Part shown: positions 17,601 through 26,540 of the stretch, piece after piece
Numbering within the stretch: the first letter of the stretch is position 1
How the letters are laid out: the number at the start of each line of letters is the position of its first letter
DNA from: Streptomyces sp. B21-105
Lineage (GTDB): Bacteria > Actinomycetota > Actinomycetes > Streptomycetales > Streptomycetaceae
Assembly (NCBI RefSeq): GCF_036898465.1
Contig: NZ_JARUMJ010000001.1
Span: 6,510,001-6,574,000 of the forward strand
Direction of reading: 5' to 3'
Length of the DNA: 64,000 nucleotides
The notes under the pieces: model-generated
Seen by the model: only the letters and a program-made list of their open reading frames with translations
What the model was told of the DNA's origin: nothing
Databases searched by the model: none
Translations under genes and position numbers: made by a program

Positions 17601-17773
17601 CCAGCCTGCGCGTCCTCGCGGTCATCGAGGACGAGGAGGTCATCGCGGAGGCGCGGCGGGAAGGGGTGGCCGTCGTCGAGGCGGACCCGGAGCTGACCGG
17701 CCACCCGGGCCTGCGCACGGCACTGGACGCCCTGCTGGACGACGAGCGGGAGCAGTTCCTGGAGAAGGGGTGA
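14684..17773 (+). CDS. recG: ATP-dependent DNA helicase RecG with in-frame intein
   Basis: RecG unwinds branched DNA and regresses stalled forks during repair. The extein parts carry the wedge/OB domain (YPRRYEERGQLTHL.., GRLQLVFFGSG), Walker A LLQGEVGSGK/T, DEQH-type VVDEQHRFGVEQRD, TATPIPRT, and VATTVIEVGVNVPNA with QLRGRVGRG. An 864-bp intein is inserted between the Walker A lysine and threonine. Without it the protein is 741 residues, normal for actinobacterial RecG. Splicing is essential for activity because the nucleotide-binding loop is split. The ATG giving MDVVPALNEP is preferred to one seven codons upstream on alignment grounds; both are possible. Confidence 0.93.
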   Translation: MDVVPALNEPLEEPLTSVLGPATAKVMAEHLGLHSVGDLLHHYPRRYEERGQLTHLADLPMDEHVTVVAQVADARLHSFASAKAPRGKGQRLEVTITDGNGRLQLVFFGSGVHKPHKELLPGTRAMFAGKVSVFNRRLQLQHPAYELLRADAEESVETWAGALIPLYPATAKLESWKIGKAVQTVLPTAHEAVDPLPDALREGRGLVSLPDALLKIHRPHTKADIADARARLKWDEAFVLQVALARRRHADAQLPAVARRPVPDGLLTAFDARLPFTLTEGQQKVSKEIFDDLATEHPMHRLLQGEVGSGKAQPLDSLVLTPAGFRRMGDMAVGDEVVVPNGEIAQVDGVFPQGEREVWRLVLSDGSFVECDDEHLWIVGTESAWRRGQAPGVMTTRQIRQDTRAADGSAKWHLPAATPVDLGGDAALPLDPYRFGTRLAEGEDPGDPTAPGSSSSGASSPDAGIPAAFKNTSVKNRGALLQGLLDTDGTVGADGLSVMFRARSHRLADDVAWIVRSLGGRARLSASGEGVEVLLALPDAHPPFRLSHKAARLRPRPDDDAFRRGIHAVEYVGRKPVQCISVAHPSHAYVTDHFTVTHNTMVALRAMLAVVDAGGQAAMLAPTEVLAQQHHRSVVEMMGDLAEGGMLGGSEQATKVVLLTGSMGAAARRRALLDLVTGEAGIVIGTHALIEDKVQFQDLGLVVVDEQHRFGVEQRDALRGKGKQPPHLLVMTATPIPRTVAMTVFGDLETSVLDQLPAGRSPIASHVVPAADKPHFLTRAWERVREEVAGGHQAYVVCPRIGDDEDEPEKAGKAKKKSAEDEAEKRPPLAVLDVAEQLVRGPLQGLRIEVLHGRMPPDDKDAVMRRFAAGDTDVLVATTVIEVGVNVPNATAMVIMDADRFGVSQLHQLRGRVGRGSAPGLCLLVSEMPEAGAARQRLNAVAATLDGFELSRIDLEQRREGDVLGQAQSGVRSSLRVLAVIEDEEVIAEARREGVAVVEADPELTGHPGLRTALDALLDDEREQFLEKG
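15617..16480 (+). other. Class 3-type intein inside RecG Walker A motif
   Basis: This 288-residue segment begins AQPLDSLVLTPAGF and ends YVTDHFTVTHN, followed by extein Thr. Position 1 is Ala rather than Cys/Ser. The block B region ECDDEHLWIV has His and a Trp two residues later, and block F (VQCISVAHPSHAYV) has an internal Cys. Trp-Cys-Thr(+1) is the set that defines class 3 inteins, in which the internal Cys takes over the first nucleophile role. A LAGLIDADG-like motif, ALLQGLLDTDGTV, lies at about residues 170-182; no convincing second copy was seen, so the endonuclease may be degenerate. A Ser/Gly/Pro-rich stretch precedes it. Codon use and GC match the host gene. Confidence 0.9.
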
Positions 17774-17844
17774 GGAGGACCACCCGGGGGCGCGGGCAAC
17801 CGCGCGACCCGCCACACTGAACCCGAAGCCGCCTACCCTCCTGA

Positions 17845-18966
<1,122 letters not shown>

Positions 18967-19076
18967 CCGCCGGTCGGTCGTCCTGACGTGCCGTCATCCG
19001 GTGTCGGCGGACACCCCATGGCCGTACAGTCGTTCCGTCCGTCTCCAACACAGCTGTAGAGAGTGGCGAGCAACCG

Positions 19077-20162
19077 GTGGACGTGCAGAAGAAGCTCGAC
19101 GAGATCGTCACGGCGGTCTCCAGTGCCCGGTCGATGCCGATGTCGGCCTCGTGTGTGGTCAACCGCGCGGATCTGCTCGCCCTGCTGGAAGAGGTACGCG
19201 CGGCCCTGCCCGACTCCCTGGCCCAGGCCCAGGAGCTCATCGGCGGCCGCGAGCAGGTCGTCGAGCAGGCCCGCCAGGAGGCCGAGCGGATCATCGAGAC
19301 CGCCCACGCCGAGCGCGGCTCGCTGGTCTCCGGCACCGAGATCGCCCGCCGCTCCCAGGCCGAGGCCGACCGCATCCTCGCCGAAGCCCGCAAGGAGGCC
19401 GAGGAGGTCCGCGCGGAGGCCGACGACTACGTCGACTCCAAGCTCGCCAACTTCGAGGTCGTCCTCACCAAGACCCTGGGCTCCGTCGGCCGCGGCCGCG
19501 AGAAGCTCCTCGGCACCGGACCCGGCACCGACGAGAACGGCTACGAGGACGAGGACGCCCCCGAGCGCAGCCACGACCCCGAGACCCTGCGCCGCGACGC
19601 CGACACGTACGTCGACACCAAGCTGGGCGCCTTCGAGGCGGTCCTCGCCAAGACGCTGGAGGCGGTCGGCCGGGGCCGCCAGAAGCTGCACGGCCGCATC
19701 GCCACGGACGACCTCGGCGCCCTCGCCGACGACAACACGACGTTCCAGCACTCCTCCGACGCCGACTACCTCGCCGACCTGACCGCCCTTGCCGAGCAGG
19801 ACGCGGCTGCCGCACAGCCCGTCCAGCAGCCGTACGACCTGCAGGAGCCGCAGCCGGCGTACGGCTACCAGCAGCAGCCGGACCCCTACGGCGGCTATGG
19901 GCAGCAACAGCAGGGCTACGGCCAGCAGGACGCGTACGGCTACCAGCAGCAGGCCGACCCCTACGCGTATCAGGGGGGCTACGACGCCCAGCAGGCCCCC
20001 TACGACCCGAACCAGGCCGTGCAGCAGCATCAGCCCCAGCCGGCGCAGCAGGAGCACCAGCAGGCCCAGCAGGGATACGCCCTCGACGAGACCAGCCTCT
20101 TCGACACCGGCATGATCAGCGCCGAGCAGCTGCGCGCCTACGAACAGGGACGCGGGCTCTAG
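19077..20162 (+). CDS. DivIVA-like coiled-coil protein with Gln/Tyr-rich tail
   Basis: A 361-residue cytoplasmic protein. Residues 1-60 are a DivIVA/coiled-coil-like N-terminus (VDVQKKLDEIVTAV...). Residues about 55-130 are a long Glu/Ala/Arg coiled coil (QEAERIIETAHAERG...ARKEAEEVRAEADD). The segment YVDSKLANFEVVLTKTLGSV is nearly repeated about 60 residues later as YVDTKLGAFEAVLAKTLEAV, a clear internal duplication. The last third is low complexity, with YGYQQQ and QQ runs, ending TGMISAEQLRAYEQGRGL. A role in cell architecture is inferred from the fold; the gene is a common neighbour of coaD and the YceD gene in Streptomyces. Confidence 0.85.
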   Translation: MDVQKKLDEIVTAVSSARSMPMSASCVVNRADLLALLEEVRAALPDSLAQAQELIGGREQVVEQARQEAERIIETAHAERGSLVSGTEIARRSQAEADRILAEARKEAEEVRAEADDYVDSKLANFEVVLTKTLGSVGRGREKLLGTGPGTDENGYEDEDAPERSHDPETLRRDADTYVDTKLGAFEAVLAKTLEAVGRGRQKLHGRIATDDLGALADDNTTFQHSSDADYLADLTALAEQDAAAAQPVQQPYDLQEPQPAYGYQQQPDPYGGYGQQQQGYGQQDAYGYQQQADPYAYQGGYDAQQAPYDPNQAVQQHQPQPAQQEHQQAQQGYALDETSLFDTGMISAEQLRAYEQGRGL

Positions 20163-20323
20163 GCCTGGGCAGGCAGGGGCCGGATTGGGCTGTGGGCGAA
20201 TGCTCCAGTATCCTGGCTCATCGGTCGCGTGTGCGCTTCGCTCATGTCGCATGCGCCCGCGATCGCCGCTGCCCGCGACACCGAGGGGCAGCGTCCCCCG
20301 AGCTCAGAAGATCGAAAGCAGGA

Positions 20324-20977
20324 ATGGCTCTGAACGCCCGCCTCGACCACCGCAAGCCTCTCGTGTTCGACACGCACGAGCTGGGGCGGCGGCCCGGTGC
20401 GCAGCAGCGCCTGACCCGCGAGATCGACGCTCCCCAGGATCTCGGGATCCAAGGAGTCGTCGGAGTGCCGGAAGGCGCTCCGGTGGAGCTCACGCTCCGA
20501 CTCGAGTCGGTCATGGAAGGTGTGCTCGTCACAGGCACCGCCCGTGCACGGGCCGAGGGGGAGTGCGTAAGGTGTCTGGAGCCGCTCGAGTTCGATCTCG
20601 CAGCGGACTTCCAGGAGATGTTCTCGTACCCTGACGCCGACGACCGGGGCCGTGTGAAAGCGGATCCGGCCGACGACGCCGAGGAAGACGAGGACAGGCT
20701 CTTCCTCGAGGACGGACTGTTCGACCTCGAACCCGTGCTGCGCGATGCGGTGGTGCTCGCACTGCCGATGCAGCCGGTGTGCCAGGACGACTGCCCCGGC
20801 CTGTGCTCCGAGTGCGGAGTCCGGCTGGCGGACGACCCGGACCACCACCACGACGCCGTCGACATCCGTTGGGCGGCACTGCAGGGACTCGCCGGTTCAC
20901 CTGAAGACGGCGAGAAGGACGAGATGAGCGGCGGCGTGCCTCGATCAGCGCCCGCCGACGAGAAGCAGGAGAAGTAG
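20324..20977 (+). CDS. YceD family (DUF177) metal-binding protein
   Basis: A 217-residue protein of the YceD/DUF177 family, which is nearly always encoded just before rpmF and is linked to large-subunit rRNA accumulation in other organisms. Visible motifs are [13 protein letters not shown] near 77-89 and the C-terminal cluster [13 protein letters not shown] near 150-162, a probable zinc site. The N-terminus ([25 protein letters not shown]) fits a start with AGCAGGA upstream. It is separated from rpmF by only two bases, so the two are co-transcribed. Confidence 0.9.
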   Translation: MALNARLDHRKPLVFDTHELGRRPGAQQRLTREIDAPQDLGIQGVVGVPEGAPVELTLRLESVMEGVLVTGTARARAEGECVRCLEPLEFDLAADFQEMFSYPDADDRGRVKADPADDAEEDEDRLFLEDGLFDLEPVLRDAVVLALPMQPVCQDDCPGLCSECGVRLADDPDHHHDAVDIRWAALQGLAGSPEDGEKDEMSGGVPRSAPADEKQEK

Positions 20978-20979
20978 CC

Positions 20980-21153
20980 GTGGCTGTTCCGAAGCGGAAG
21001 ATGTCGCGCAGCAACACGCGCCACCGCCGGTCGCAGTGGAAGGCTGCGGTCCCCACCCTGGTTGCGTGTGAGCGCTGCCACGAGCCCAAGCTGCAGCACA
21101 TCGCGTGCCCGTCTTGCGGCACCTACAACAAGCGCCAGGTCCTCGAGGTCTGA
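20980..21153 (+). CDS. rpmF: 50S ribosomal protein L32
   Basis: A 57-residue basic protein starting with GTG ([20 protein letters not shown]...), with the zinc-ribbon cysteines CERC (30-33) and CPSC (43-46) of L32. It begins two bases after the YceD stop and is followed by rnc, an arrangement found in many bacteria. It is a component of the large ribosomal subunit. Confidence 0.97.
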   Translation: MAVPKRKMSRSNTRHRRSQWKAAVPTLVACERCHEPKLQHIACPSCGTYNKRQVLEV

Positions 21154-21172
21154 GCGGCTGGTGAGAGGCTTC

Positions 21173-21982
21173 ATGTCTGACCCCAAGGCGGACACGACCG
21201 CCAAGAACAAGGCGGACACGGCCTCGTCCCACACGCTTCTGGAAGGGCGGCTCGGCTATCGGCTCGAGTCCGCCCTTCTGGTGCGTGCGCTGACCCACCG
21301 TTCCTTCGCGTACGAGAACGGCGGTCTGCCGACGAACGAGCGCCTGGAGTTCCTCGGGGACTCCGTGCTCGGCCTCGTCGTCACGGACACGCTGTACCGC
21401 ACCCACCCCGACCTGCCCGAAGGCCAACTGGCCAAGTTGCGGGCCGCGGTGGTCAACTCGCGTGCGCTGGCGGAGGTCGGTCGTGGCCTCGACCTGGGCT
21501 CCTTCATCCGGCTCGGCCGGGGTGAAGAGGGCACGGGCGGCCGGGACAAGGCGTCCATCCTCGCCGACACCCTCGAAGCGGTGATCGGCGCGGTCTATCT
21601 CGATCAGGGCCTCGACGCGGCCTCCGAACTGGTGCACCGCCTGTTCGACCCGCTGATCGAGAAGTCCTCGAACCTCGGTGCCGGCCTGGACTGGAAGACC
21701 AGTCTCCAGGAGCTCACCGCGACCGAAGGCCTCGGCGTCCCCGAGTACCTGGTCACGGAGACCGGTCCCGACCACGAGAAGACCTTCACTGCTGCCGCCC
21801 GCGTCGGAGGCGTCTCGTACGGCACCGGCACCGGCCGCAGCAAGAAGGAGGCGGAGCAACAGGCCGCCGAGTCCGCATGGCGGTCCATCCGGGCCGCGGC
21901 GGACGAGCGCGCCAAGGAGGCGACGGCCGAAGCTGCCGCCGCCGCCGACGGCAGCGTGGACCAGGAGTCCGCCTCCGCCTGA
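21173..21982 (+). CDS. rnc: Ribonuclease III
   Basis: RNase III cuts double-stranded RNA in rRNA maturation and mRNA control; in Streptomyces coelicolor the homologue (AbsB) also globally affects antibiotic production. The protein (269 residues from ATG) carries the catalytic signature [13 protein letters not shown] near 45-57, [13 protein letters not shown] (second metal site) near 115-127, and a C-terminal double-stranded RNA-binding domain ([14 protein letters not shown]...[18 protein letters not shown]). The ATG has AGAGG upstream; a GTG four codons earlier is an alternative start. A strong terminator follows. Confidence 0.95.
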   Translation: MSDPKADTTAKNKADTASSHTLLEGRLGYRLESALLVRALTHRSFAYENGGLPTNERLEFLGDSVLGLVVTDTLYRTHPDLPEGQLAKLRAAVVNSRALAEVGRGLDLGSFIRLGRGEEGTGGRDKASILADTLEAVIGAVYLDQGLDAASELVHRLFDPLIEKSSNLGAGLDWKTSLQELTATEGLGVPEYLVTETGPDHEKTFTAAARVGGVSYGTGTGRSKKEAEQQAAESAWRSIRAAADERAKEATAEAAAAADGSVDQESASA

Positions 21983-21997
21983 GCAGCACCACGCGAC

Positions 21998-22029
21998 GAG
22001 CGCCCGCCCCCCGTCGGGGGTGGGCGCTC
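21998..22029 (+). terminator. Terminator after rnc
   Basis: GAGCGCCCGCCCCC and GGGGGTGGGCGCTC form a 14-bp stem (one G-T wobble) closed by a CGTC loop, 16 bp after the rnc stop and 34 bp before the mutM start. It may only attenuate, because mutM follows at once. Confidence 0.8.
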
Positions 22030-22062
22030 GGTCCGTGCAGAACCGACGTAACGGGGGATGCC

Positions 22063-22923
22063 ATGCCCGAGTTGCCCGAGGTAGAGGTCGTCCGGCGCGG
22101 TCTGGAGCGGTGGGTCGCACATCGCATGGTCGCCGACGCCGAAGTCCTGCACCCGCGTGCCGTGCGCCGCCACCTGGCCGGCGCCGACGACTTCGCGCAT
22201 CGCCTCGAAGGCCACCGCATCGGCGCCCCGAGCCGCCGCGGCAAGTACCTCTGGCTGCCGCTGGAGGACACCGACCAGGCGATCCTGGCCCACCTCGGCA
22301 TGAGCGGCCAGCTCCTGGTCCAGCCGCAGAGCGCCCCCGACGAGAAGCATCTGCGCATCCGGGTGCGCTTCGCGGACGACACGGACACCGAGCTCCGCTT
22401 CGTCGACCAGCGCACCTTCGGCGGCCTGTCGCTGCATCCGACCGGCCCGGACGGGCTCCCGGACGTCATCGCGCACATCGCCCGCGACCCCCTCGACCCG
22501 CTGTTCGACGACGAGGCGTTCCATCAGGCGCTGCGCAGGCGGCGCACCACCGTCAAGCGGGCGCTGCTCGACCAGTCGCTGATCAGCGGCGTCGGCAACA
22601 TCTACGCGGACGAGGCGCTCTGGCGCTCACGACTGCACTATGACCGTCCGACGGCCGCCTTCACCCGGCCCCGCACGTTCGAACTCCTCGGCCATGTCCG
22701 GGACGTGATGAACGCGGCCCTCGCCGTCGGCGGCACCAGCTTCGACAGTCTGTACGTCAACGTCAACGGGGAGTCGGGCTACTTCGACCGGTCCCTGGAC
22801 GCCTACGGGCGTGAGGGTCTGCCCTGCAAGAGGTGCGCCACGCCGATGCGCCGCCGTCCCTGGATGAACCGGTCCAGCTACTTCTGCCCGAAGTGTCAGA
22901 GGGCGCCGCGCGTCCCGTCGTAG
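22063..22923 (+). CDS. mutM: Formamidopyrimidine-DNA glycosylase (MutM/Fpg)
   Basis: Fpg removes 8-oxoguanine and formamidopyrimidines and nicks the abasic site. Its 286 residues start [14 protein letters not shown], with the catalytic Pro2 and Glu3 exposed after Met removal. The conserved lysine region SRRGKYLWL is near 57-65, the helix-two-turn-helix segment [18 protein letters not shown] near 169-186, and the C-terminal zinc finger CKRCATP..YFCPKC near 256-281. It ends overlapping the 3' end of the convergent HxlR gene by 28 bp. Confidence 0.95.
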   Translation: MPELPEVEVVRRGLERWVAHRMVADAEVLHPRAVRRHLAGADDFAHRLEGHRIGAPSRRGKYLWLPLEDTDQAILAHLGMSGQLLVQPQSAPDEKHLRIRVRFADDTDTELRFVDQRTFGGLSLHPTGPDGLPDVIAHIARDPLDPLFDDEAFHQALRRRRTTVKRALLDQSLISGVGNIYADEALWRSRLHYDRPTAAFTRPRTFELLGHVRDVMNAALAVGGTSFDSLYVNVNGESGYFDRSLDAYGREGLPCKRCATPMRRRPWMNRSSYFCPKCQRAPRVPS

Positions 22924-23297
22924 CGCTCGCGCGCGGCCAGGACGTCGGTCATCCGGCCCTCGACCAGGTGGATGAGGCCCAGCAGGCGCTCGGCCACCTC
23001 CCGCCCGAGCGGGGTCAGTTCGTAGTCCACGCGGGGCGGGTTGGTCGGCTGCGCCTCCCGGTGCACCAGCCCGTCGCGCTCCAGCGCGTGCAGTGTCTGC
23101 GAGAGCATCTTCTCGCTCACGCCGTCGACCCGGCGGCGCAGCTCGTTGAAGCGCAACGAGCCCTCGTACAGCGCTCCGAGGGTCAGTCCGCCCCAGCGGC
23201 CGGTGATGTGCTCCAGTGTGCCGCGCGAGGGACAGGCCTTGGCGAACACGTCGAACGGAAGGTCCTGGTCCTCCGCTCTCTCCCGGGTGATGTCCAT
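22896..23297 (-). CDS. HxlR-family transcriptional regulator
   Basis: A 133-residue winged helix-turn-helix protein of the HxlR family ([59 protein letters not shown]). The conserved N-terminal cysteine (about residue 22) is the redox/electrophile sensor in relatives such as QorR, HypR and YodB. It is divergent from a flavodoxin-like quinone reductase gene. The shared 106-bp intergenic region contains repeated GCRCTAAC elements, so this protein probably represses the reductase and perhaps itself. Regulation is inference from layout and family. Confidence 0.9.
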   Translation of the reverse strand: MDITRERAEDQDLPFDVFAKACPSRGTLEHITGRWGGLTLGALYEGSLRFNELRRRVDGVSEKMLSQTLHALERDGLVHREAQPTNPPRVDYELTPLGREVAERLLGLIHLVEGRMTDVLAARERYDGTRGAL

Positions 23298-23315
23298 GGG
23301 GCAAGCCTACTCGAA

Positions 23316-23357
23316 GGTAGCGCTAACCGACAGGTTGCACTAACCAAAAGTTAGTGC
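23316..23357. promoter_or_regulatory. Probable HxlR operator
   Basis: The divergent intergenic region holds GCACTAAC (23337-23344) facing GTTAGTGC (23350-23357) as a perfect 8-bp inverted repeat spaced by five bases, plus the near-palindrome GGTAGCGCTAACC (23316-23328) with the same CTAAC half-site. The arrangement suits a dimeric HxlR repressor controlling both genes. Confidence 0.6.
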
Positions 23358-23403
23358 TTTCCTGTGGTCATTGTTCCCGAGCTGCACATTTCCAGGAGTA
23401 TGC

Positions 23404-23991
23404 ATGTCCACCGCTGTCGTCTCCGTCGCCTACCACTCCGGCTACGGCCACACCGCCGTCCTCGCCGAGGCCGTCCGTGCCGGTGCCGCCGACTCCGGCG
23501 CCGAGGTGCACCTCGTCAAGGTCGACGAGATCACCGAGGAGGAATGGACGCTGCTCGACCGGTCGGACGCCGTCGTGTTCGGATCGCCCACCTACATGGG
23601 CACCGCGTCCGCCGCTTTCCACGCCTTCGCCGAGGCGACCTCCGCGCGCTGGCCCGACCAGGTGTGGAAGGACAAGCTGGCCGCCGGATTCACCAACTCG
23701 GGCTCCAAGAGCGGCGACAAGCTGCACACGCTGCAGTTCTTCCAGATCCTGGCCGCGCAGCTCGGCATGCACTGGGTCAGCCTGGGGCTGCTGCCCGGCT
23801 GGAACAACTCGGCCGGCTCCGAGCACGACCTCAACCGACTGGGCGTCTTCCTGGGCGCCGCCGCGCAGACCAACGTCGACGAGGGGCCCGACGCCGTCCA
23901 CAAGGCCGACCTGGCGACGGCCGAACACCTGGGCCGCCGGGTCGGCGAGACCGCGCGGATCTTCCTGGCCGGCCGTGCCCGGGCTGCCTGA
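23404..23991 (+). CDS. Flavodoxin-like NAD(P)H:quinone oxidoreductase (WrbA/NQO-like)
   Basis: This 195-residue flavodoxin-fold protein has the FMN phosphate loop SVAYHSGYGHTAVLA (about 7-21) and the flavin-contacting GSPTYMGTASAAFHAF (about 60-75). An aromatic/Gly segment GLLPGWNNSAGSEHDLNRLG follows. It is expected to reduce quinones by two electrons in the cytosol and so protect against electrophile stress. The ATG start has AGGAG nearby and leaves the divergent HxlR operator upstream. Exact substrate is not known. Confidence 0.88.
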   Translation: MSTAVVSVAYHSGYGHTAVLAEAVRAGAADSGAEVHLVKVDEITEEEWTLLDRSDAVVFGSPTYMGTASAAFHAFAEATSARWPDQVWKDKLAAGFTNSGSKSGDKLHTLQFFQILAAQLGMHWVSLGLLPGWNNSAGSEHDLNRLGVFLGAAAQTNVDEGPDAVHKADLATAEHLGRRVGETARIFLAGRARAA

Positions 23992-24018
23992 CCGCGAGGG
24001 GTTTGAGCTGCGGCTTTC

Positions 24019-25200
24019 TCAGTAGCCGAAGTCCTGTGTCCACCAAGGGCCGCCGGAGCCGAAGTGGACGCCGACACCCAGGGTCTTGAAGTCGCAGTTC
24101 AGGATGTTCGCCTTGTGGCCCGGGCTGTTCATCCAGGCCTCCATGACGGCAGCCGCGTCGGCCTGGCCGCGGGCTATGTTCTCGCCGCCGAGGCCCGATA
24201 TGCCGGCCTTGGCCGCCCGGTCCCACGGGGTCGCCCCGTCGGGGTCGGTGTGGTCGAAGAACCCGCGCGCGGCCATGTCGTCGCTGAACTTCTCGGCGAG
24301 GTCCGACAGGGCGCTGTTCGCGGAGACGGCGCTGCAGCCGACCTTGGCCCGCTCCTCGTTGACCAGCTTCAGCACCTCGGCCGCGGCCTGCGCCTCGGCC
24401 GAGACCGTCACGGGGGCTTCGGGCTTCGCCGGCGCCTTCGTGGCGGCGCGCGACTTGGACGGTGTGGTCTCCGGCGTCTCGGAAGGCGTCTCGGAAGGCG
24501 TCTTGGACGGCGTCTTGGAAGGCGTTTTGGACGGCGTGGACTCGGGCTTCTCGGGTGCCGTCTTGGTCGGCGCCGACGAGGAGGGGGAGGCAGAGGGGGA
24601 GGGCGCGGTCGGAGCGGCGGGCGAGACCGACCGGCCGGCGTCGCGGCTGGTCGGGGCGGAGCCGCGGTCGTCGTCGGCCGAGCCGGACGTGCCGCCCTGC
24701 TCGGAGGCCGAGTTGGTCGGCGAACCGGCAGCGGCCTGGACCCTGTCGCCGGAGCCGCCGCTACCGCCTCCGAGGCGGTAGCCGTCGATGCCGGGCACCA
24801 CACCCGTGGCCACGGCGACCGTGCCGATCGCCACCGCCGCGGAGACGCCGAGCAGACCGGACTTCACCGGCGTGGCGACGCGCTTGCGGCGGCGGCCCGC
24901 TCCCGCCCGGTTCGCCCCCGGCCGGTGGGCGCCGCCGTCGGGGGTGAAGCCGTCGGCCGCGAACACCGCGGTGTCGCCGTGGGCGTGGCCGCCCTCCGCG
25001 TACAGGTACTCCTGGCTCCTCGCGACGGAGTCCGCGTAGGCCTCCGGGTTCAGATACGGCGCGATGCCGATCGTGGGGAGGGTTTCGGTGTGCGCGTCCT
25101 GCGCTGTGTGGCTGTCCGCATACGAGCCGTGCGTCTGTGTGACCCCCGTGGCGCGGCTCGTGGCGGCGCGGCCGGCGGCGGAGCGTCGGTGGCGTCCCAT
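24019..25200 (-). CDS. CAP/SCP-domain surface protein
   Basis: A 393-residue membrane-tethered or secreted protein. An Arg-rich cytosolic N-terminal part (about 1-112) precedes one hydrophobic segment SGLLGVSAAVAIGTVAVATGVV (about 113-134). A Ser/Thr/Pro/Lys-rich spacer with repeated TPSK units follows, then a C-terminal CAP domain (AAEVLKLVNEERAKVGC...FFDHTDPDG..GGENIARG..VMEAWMNSPGHKANIL) that keeps the His/Glu cavity residues. CAP proteins are extracellular; enzyme activity is uncertain. The long N-terminus ahead of the membrane segment is unusual for a simple signal peptide. Confidence 0.85.
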   Translation of the reverse strand: MGRHRRSAAGRAATSRATGVTQTHGSYADSHTAQDAHTETLPTIGIAPYLNPEAYADSVARSQEYLYAEGGHAHGDTAVFAADGFTPDGGAHRPGANRAGAGRRRKRVATPVKSGLLGVSAAVAIGTVAVATGVVPGIDGYRLGGGSGGSGDRVQAAAGSPTNSASEQGGTSGSADDDRGSAPTSRDAGRSVSPAAPTAPSPSASPSSSAPTKTAPEKPESTPSKTPSKTPSKTPSETPSETPETTPSKSRAATKAPAKPEAPVTVSAEAQAAAEVLKLVNEERAKVGCSAVSANSALSDLAEKFSDDMAARGFFDHTDPDGATPWDRAAKAGISGLGGENIARGQADAAAVMEAWMNSPGHKANILNCDFKTLGVGVHFGSGGPWWTQDFGY

Positions 25201-25399
25201 GTCCTTGCCTTCCTCGTCCGAGCGGTGTTCTCAGGTGGTCGGCCGAAGCTCTGGGGCGACACGCGCCTCATGCTCCCTCTGGTCGACCTGACTCACCCGA
25301 TCGAGTGAGTTTCATATGAGAATCATTGGGTGGGGACGGTACCCCATGGCGCTGGGGGAGGAAGTGCCCCGAGAGACTTTGCCCGGTTAGGTTGCACCC

Positions 25400-25681
25400 A
25401 TGAGCGAGGATGTACGACTGGTCGCCTGGGTGCGTGGACACGTGCAGGGCGTGGGATTCCGCTGGTTCACGCGGGCCAAGGCGCTGGAGATCGGCGGCCT
25501 GAGTGGTTTTGCTCTCAATGTGGCCGACGGCCGGGTTCAGGTGGTCGCCGAAGGGGCCAAAGAGGGGTGCGAGGAACTGCTCGGCTGGCTTCTGGGTGGC
25601 GACACGCCCGGACGCGTTGACGGAGTCACCGAGATATGGGACACACCGCGCGGCGGTTACGACGGCTTCGCGATCCGCTGA
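25400..25681 (+). CDS. acyP: Acylphosphatase
   Basis: A 93-residue acylphosphatase that hydrolyses carboxyl-phosphate bonds such as acetyl phosphate. The signature [18 protein letters not shown] (about 11-28) includes the phosphate-binding loop and catalytic Arg, and [17 protein letters not shown] holds the catalytic Asn (about 40). Length is exactly as expected. It precedes a small coiled-coil gene and smc, its usual neighbours in Streptomyces. Confidence 0.95.
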   Translation: MSEDVRLVAWVRGHVQGVGFRWFTRAKALEIGGLSGFALNVADGRVQVVAEGAKEGCEELLGWLLGGDTPGRVDGVTEIWDTPRGGYDGFAIR

Positions 25682-26060
25682 GAACCTCCGCCGAGCACGC
25701 TCGGGGAAAGCGCGGGGGAATGCCACGGGCACGTGCCCCAGCAGAAAGGGGCAGGTGATTGCCAAGAATCGCTTGCCGTGGCAGGCTCCTGCACTGCAGG
25801 ATGATCGCCACGCATCGAGGCCCCGCAGGAGTCGCAGCGCCGCCGTTCCGGCCGCGCGCCACCGGGTCGCCCGCCAATGCGGGGCGTGATCGTGTTGACC
25901 GTCAAACTTTTTGGTGAGACGCTGAAAGCACCCCGCGCACCCCAGCTGTTCGGCATGGATGAACGGCAGCACGAACAAGATCCTGCCAAGCACCGCGGGT
26001 GCTCATCCCTCACGACCCACACCGCTTCGGTCGGTCACTCATTGTGGAGGACCATCCATC
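25682..26060. other. Intergenic region between acyP and the small coiled-coil gene
   Basis: No convincing gene was found in these 379 bp. It holds a GGGCACGTGCCC palindrome near 25729-25740 and a TTGACCGTCAA inverted repeat at about 25895-25905 that could be a -35 element for the downstream gene. Base composition is less GC-rich than the flanking genes after 25880. Confidence 0.5.
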
Positions 26061-26264
26061 ATGGCAAAGGCGCTTCTCGGTTACGTCGGCGGCTCCGACC
26101 CGCGACTCCTCGCCGAGATGCGACGGCTCCAGCAGCGTGTACAGGACCTGGAATCCGAGCTCGGACGGATCCAGGCCGAGAACGACGCGCTGACGGCTGC
26201 CGCTTCTCACGAATCGCTTATGGAGAGCATCGACGCACGCCAGGCGGAGCCTGCGCTCACCTGA
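26061..26264 (+). CDS. Small conserved coiled-coil protein
   Basis: A 67-residue protein (MAKALLGYVGGSDPRLLAEMRRLQQRVQDLESELGRIQAEND...) whose middle 35 residues form a clear heptad-repeat coiled coil. The ATG follows GTGGAGG at a loose spacing and gives the conserved start MAKALLGYVGG. It is a frequent neighbour of smc in Streptomyces; function unknown. A textbook terminator follows, so it is transcribed separately from smc. Confidence 0.8.
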   Translation: MAKALLGYVGGSDPRLLAEMRRLQQRVQDLESELGRIQAENDALTAAASHESLMESIDARQAEPALT

Positions 26265-26344
26265 TCGCTGCACGCCGCACAACGGCACGCACGGTCGGGC
26301 GGCTCACTCTCACCGCGTCGGACCGCTAAGTTGTCAGAGTTTGC

Positions 26345-26375
26345 AAGGGACGCTTCGGCGTCCCTTCTTTCTTGT
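26345..26375 (+). terminator. Rho-independent terminator before smc
   Basis: AAGGGACGC - TTCG - GCGTCCCTT forms a perfect 9-bp stem with a UUCG tetraloop, followed by the T-rich stretch CTTTCTT. Confidence 0.9.
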
Positions 26376-26540
26376 CCCGCCCGGCATTTCGCGCCCCCGT
26401 ACTTCCCCGATGCCTGCGCCCCGCCCTTGATTCCCCCGCGCACCCTTTCAGTCTCTTAACGTTTGGTGTGCCCTGCGCGTTCATGGGTGAAACCGCGGGT
26501 TCATGGAGTGAGACACCCCCGGGAGGTAGAGTCCAGCGCC

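Noticed and set aside
14674..17820. A 1048-codon open frame overlapping recG in another plus frame
   Set aside because: It is Pro/Arg/Gly/Ala-rich with no domain, while the alternative frame encodes RecG with all helicase motifs; a typical high-GC shadow.
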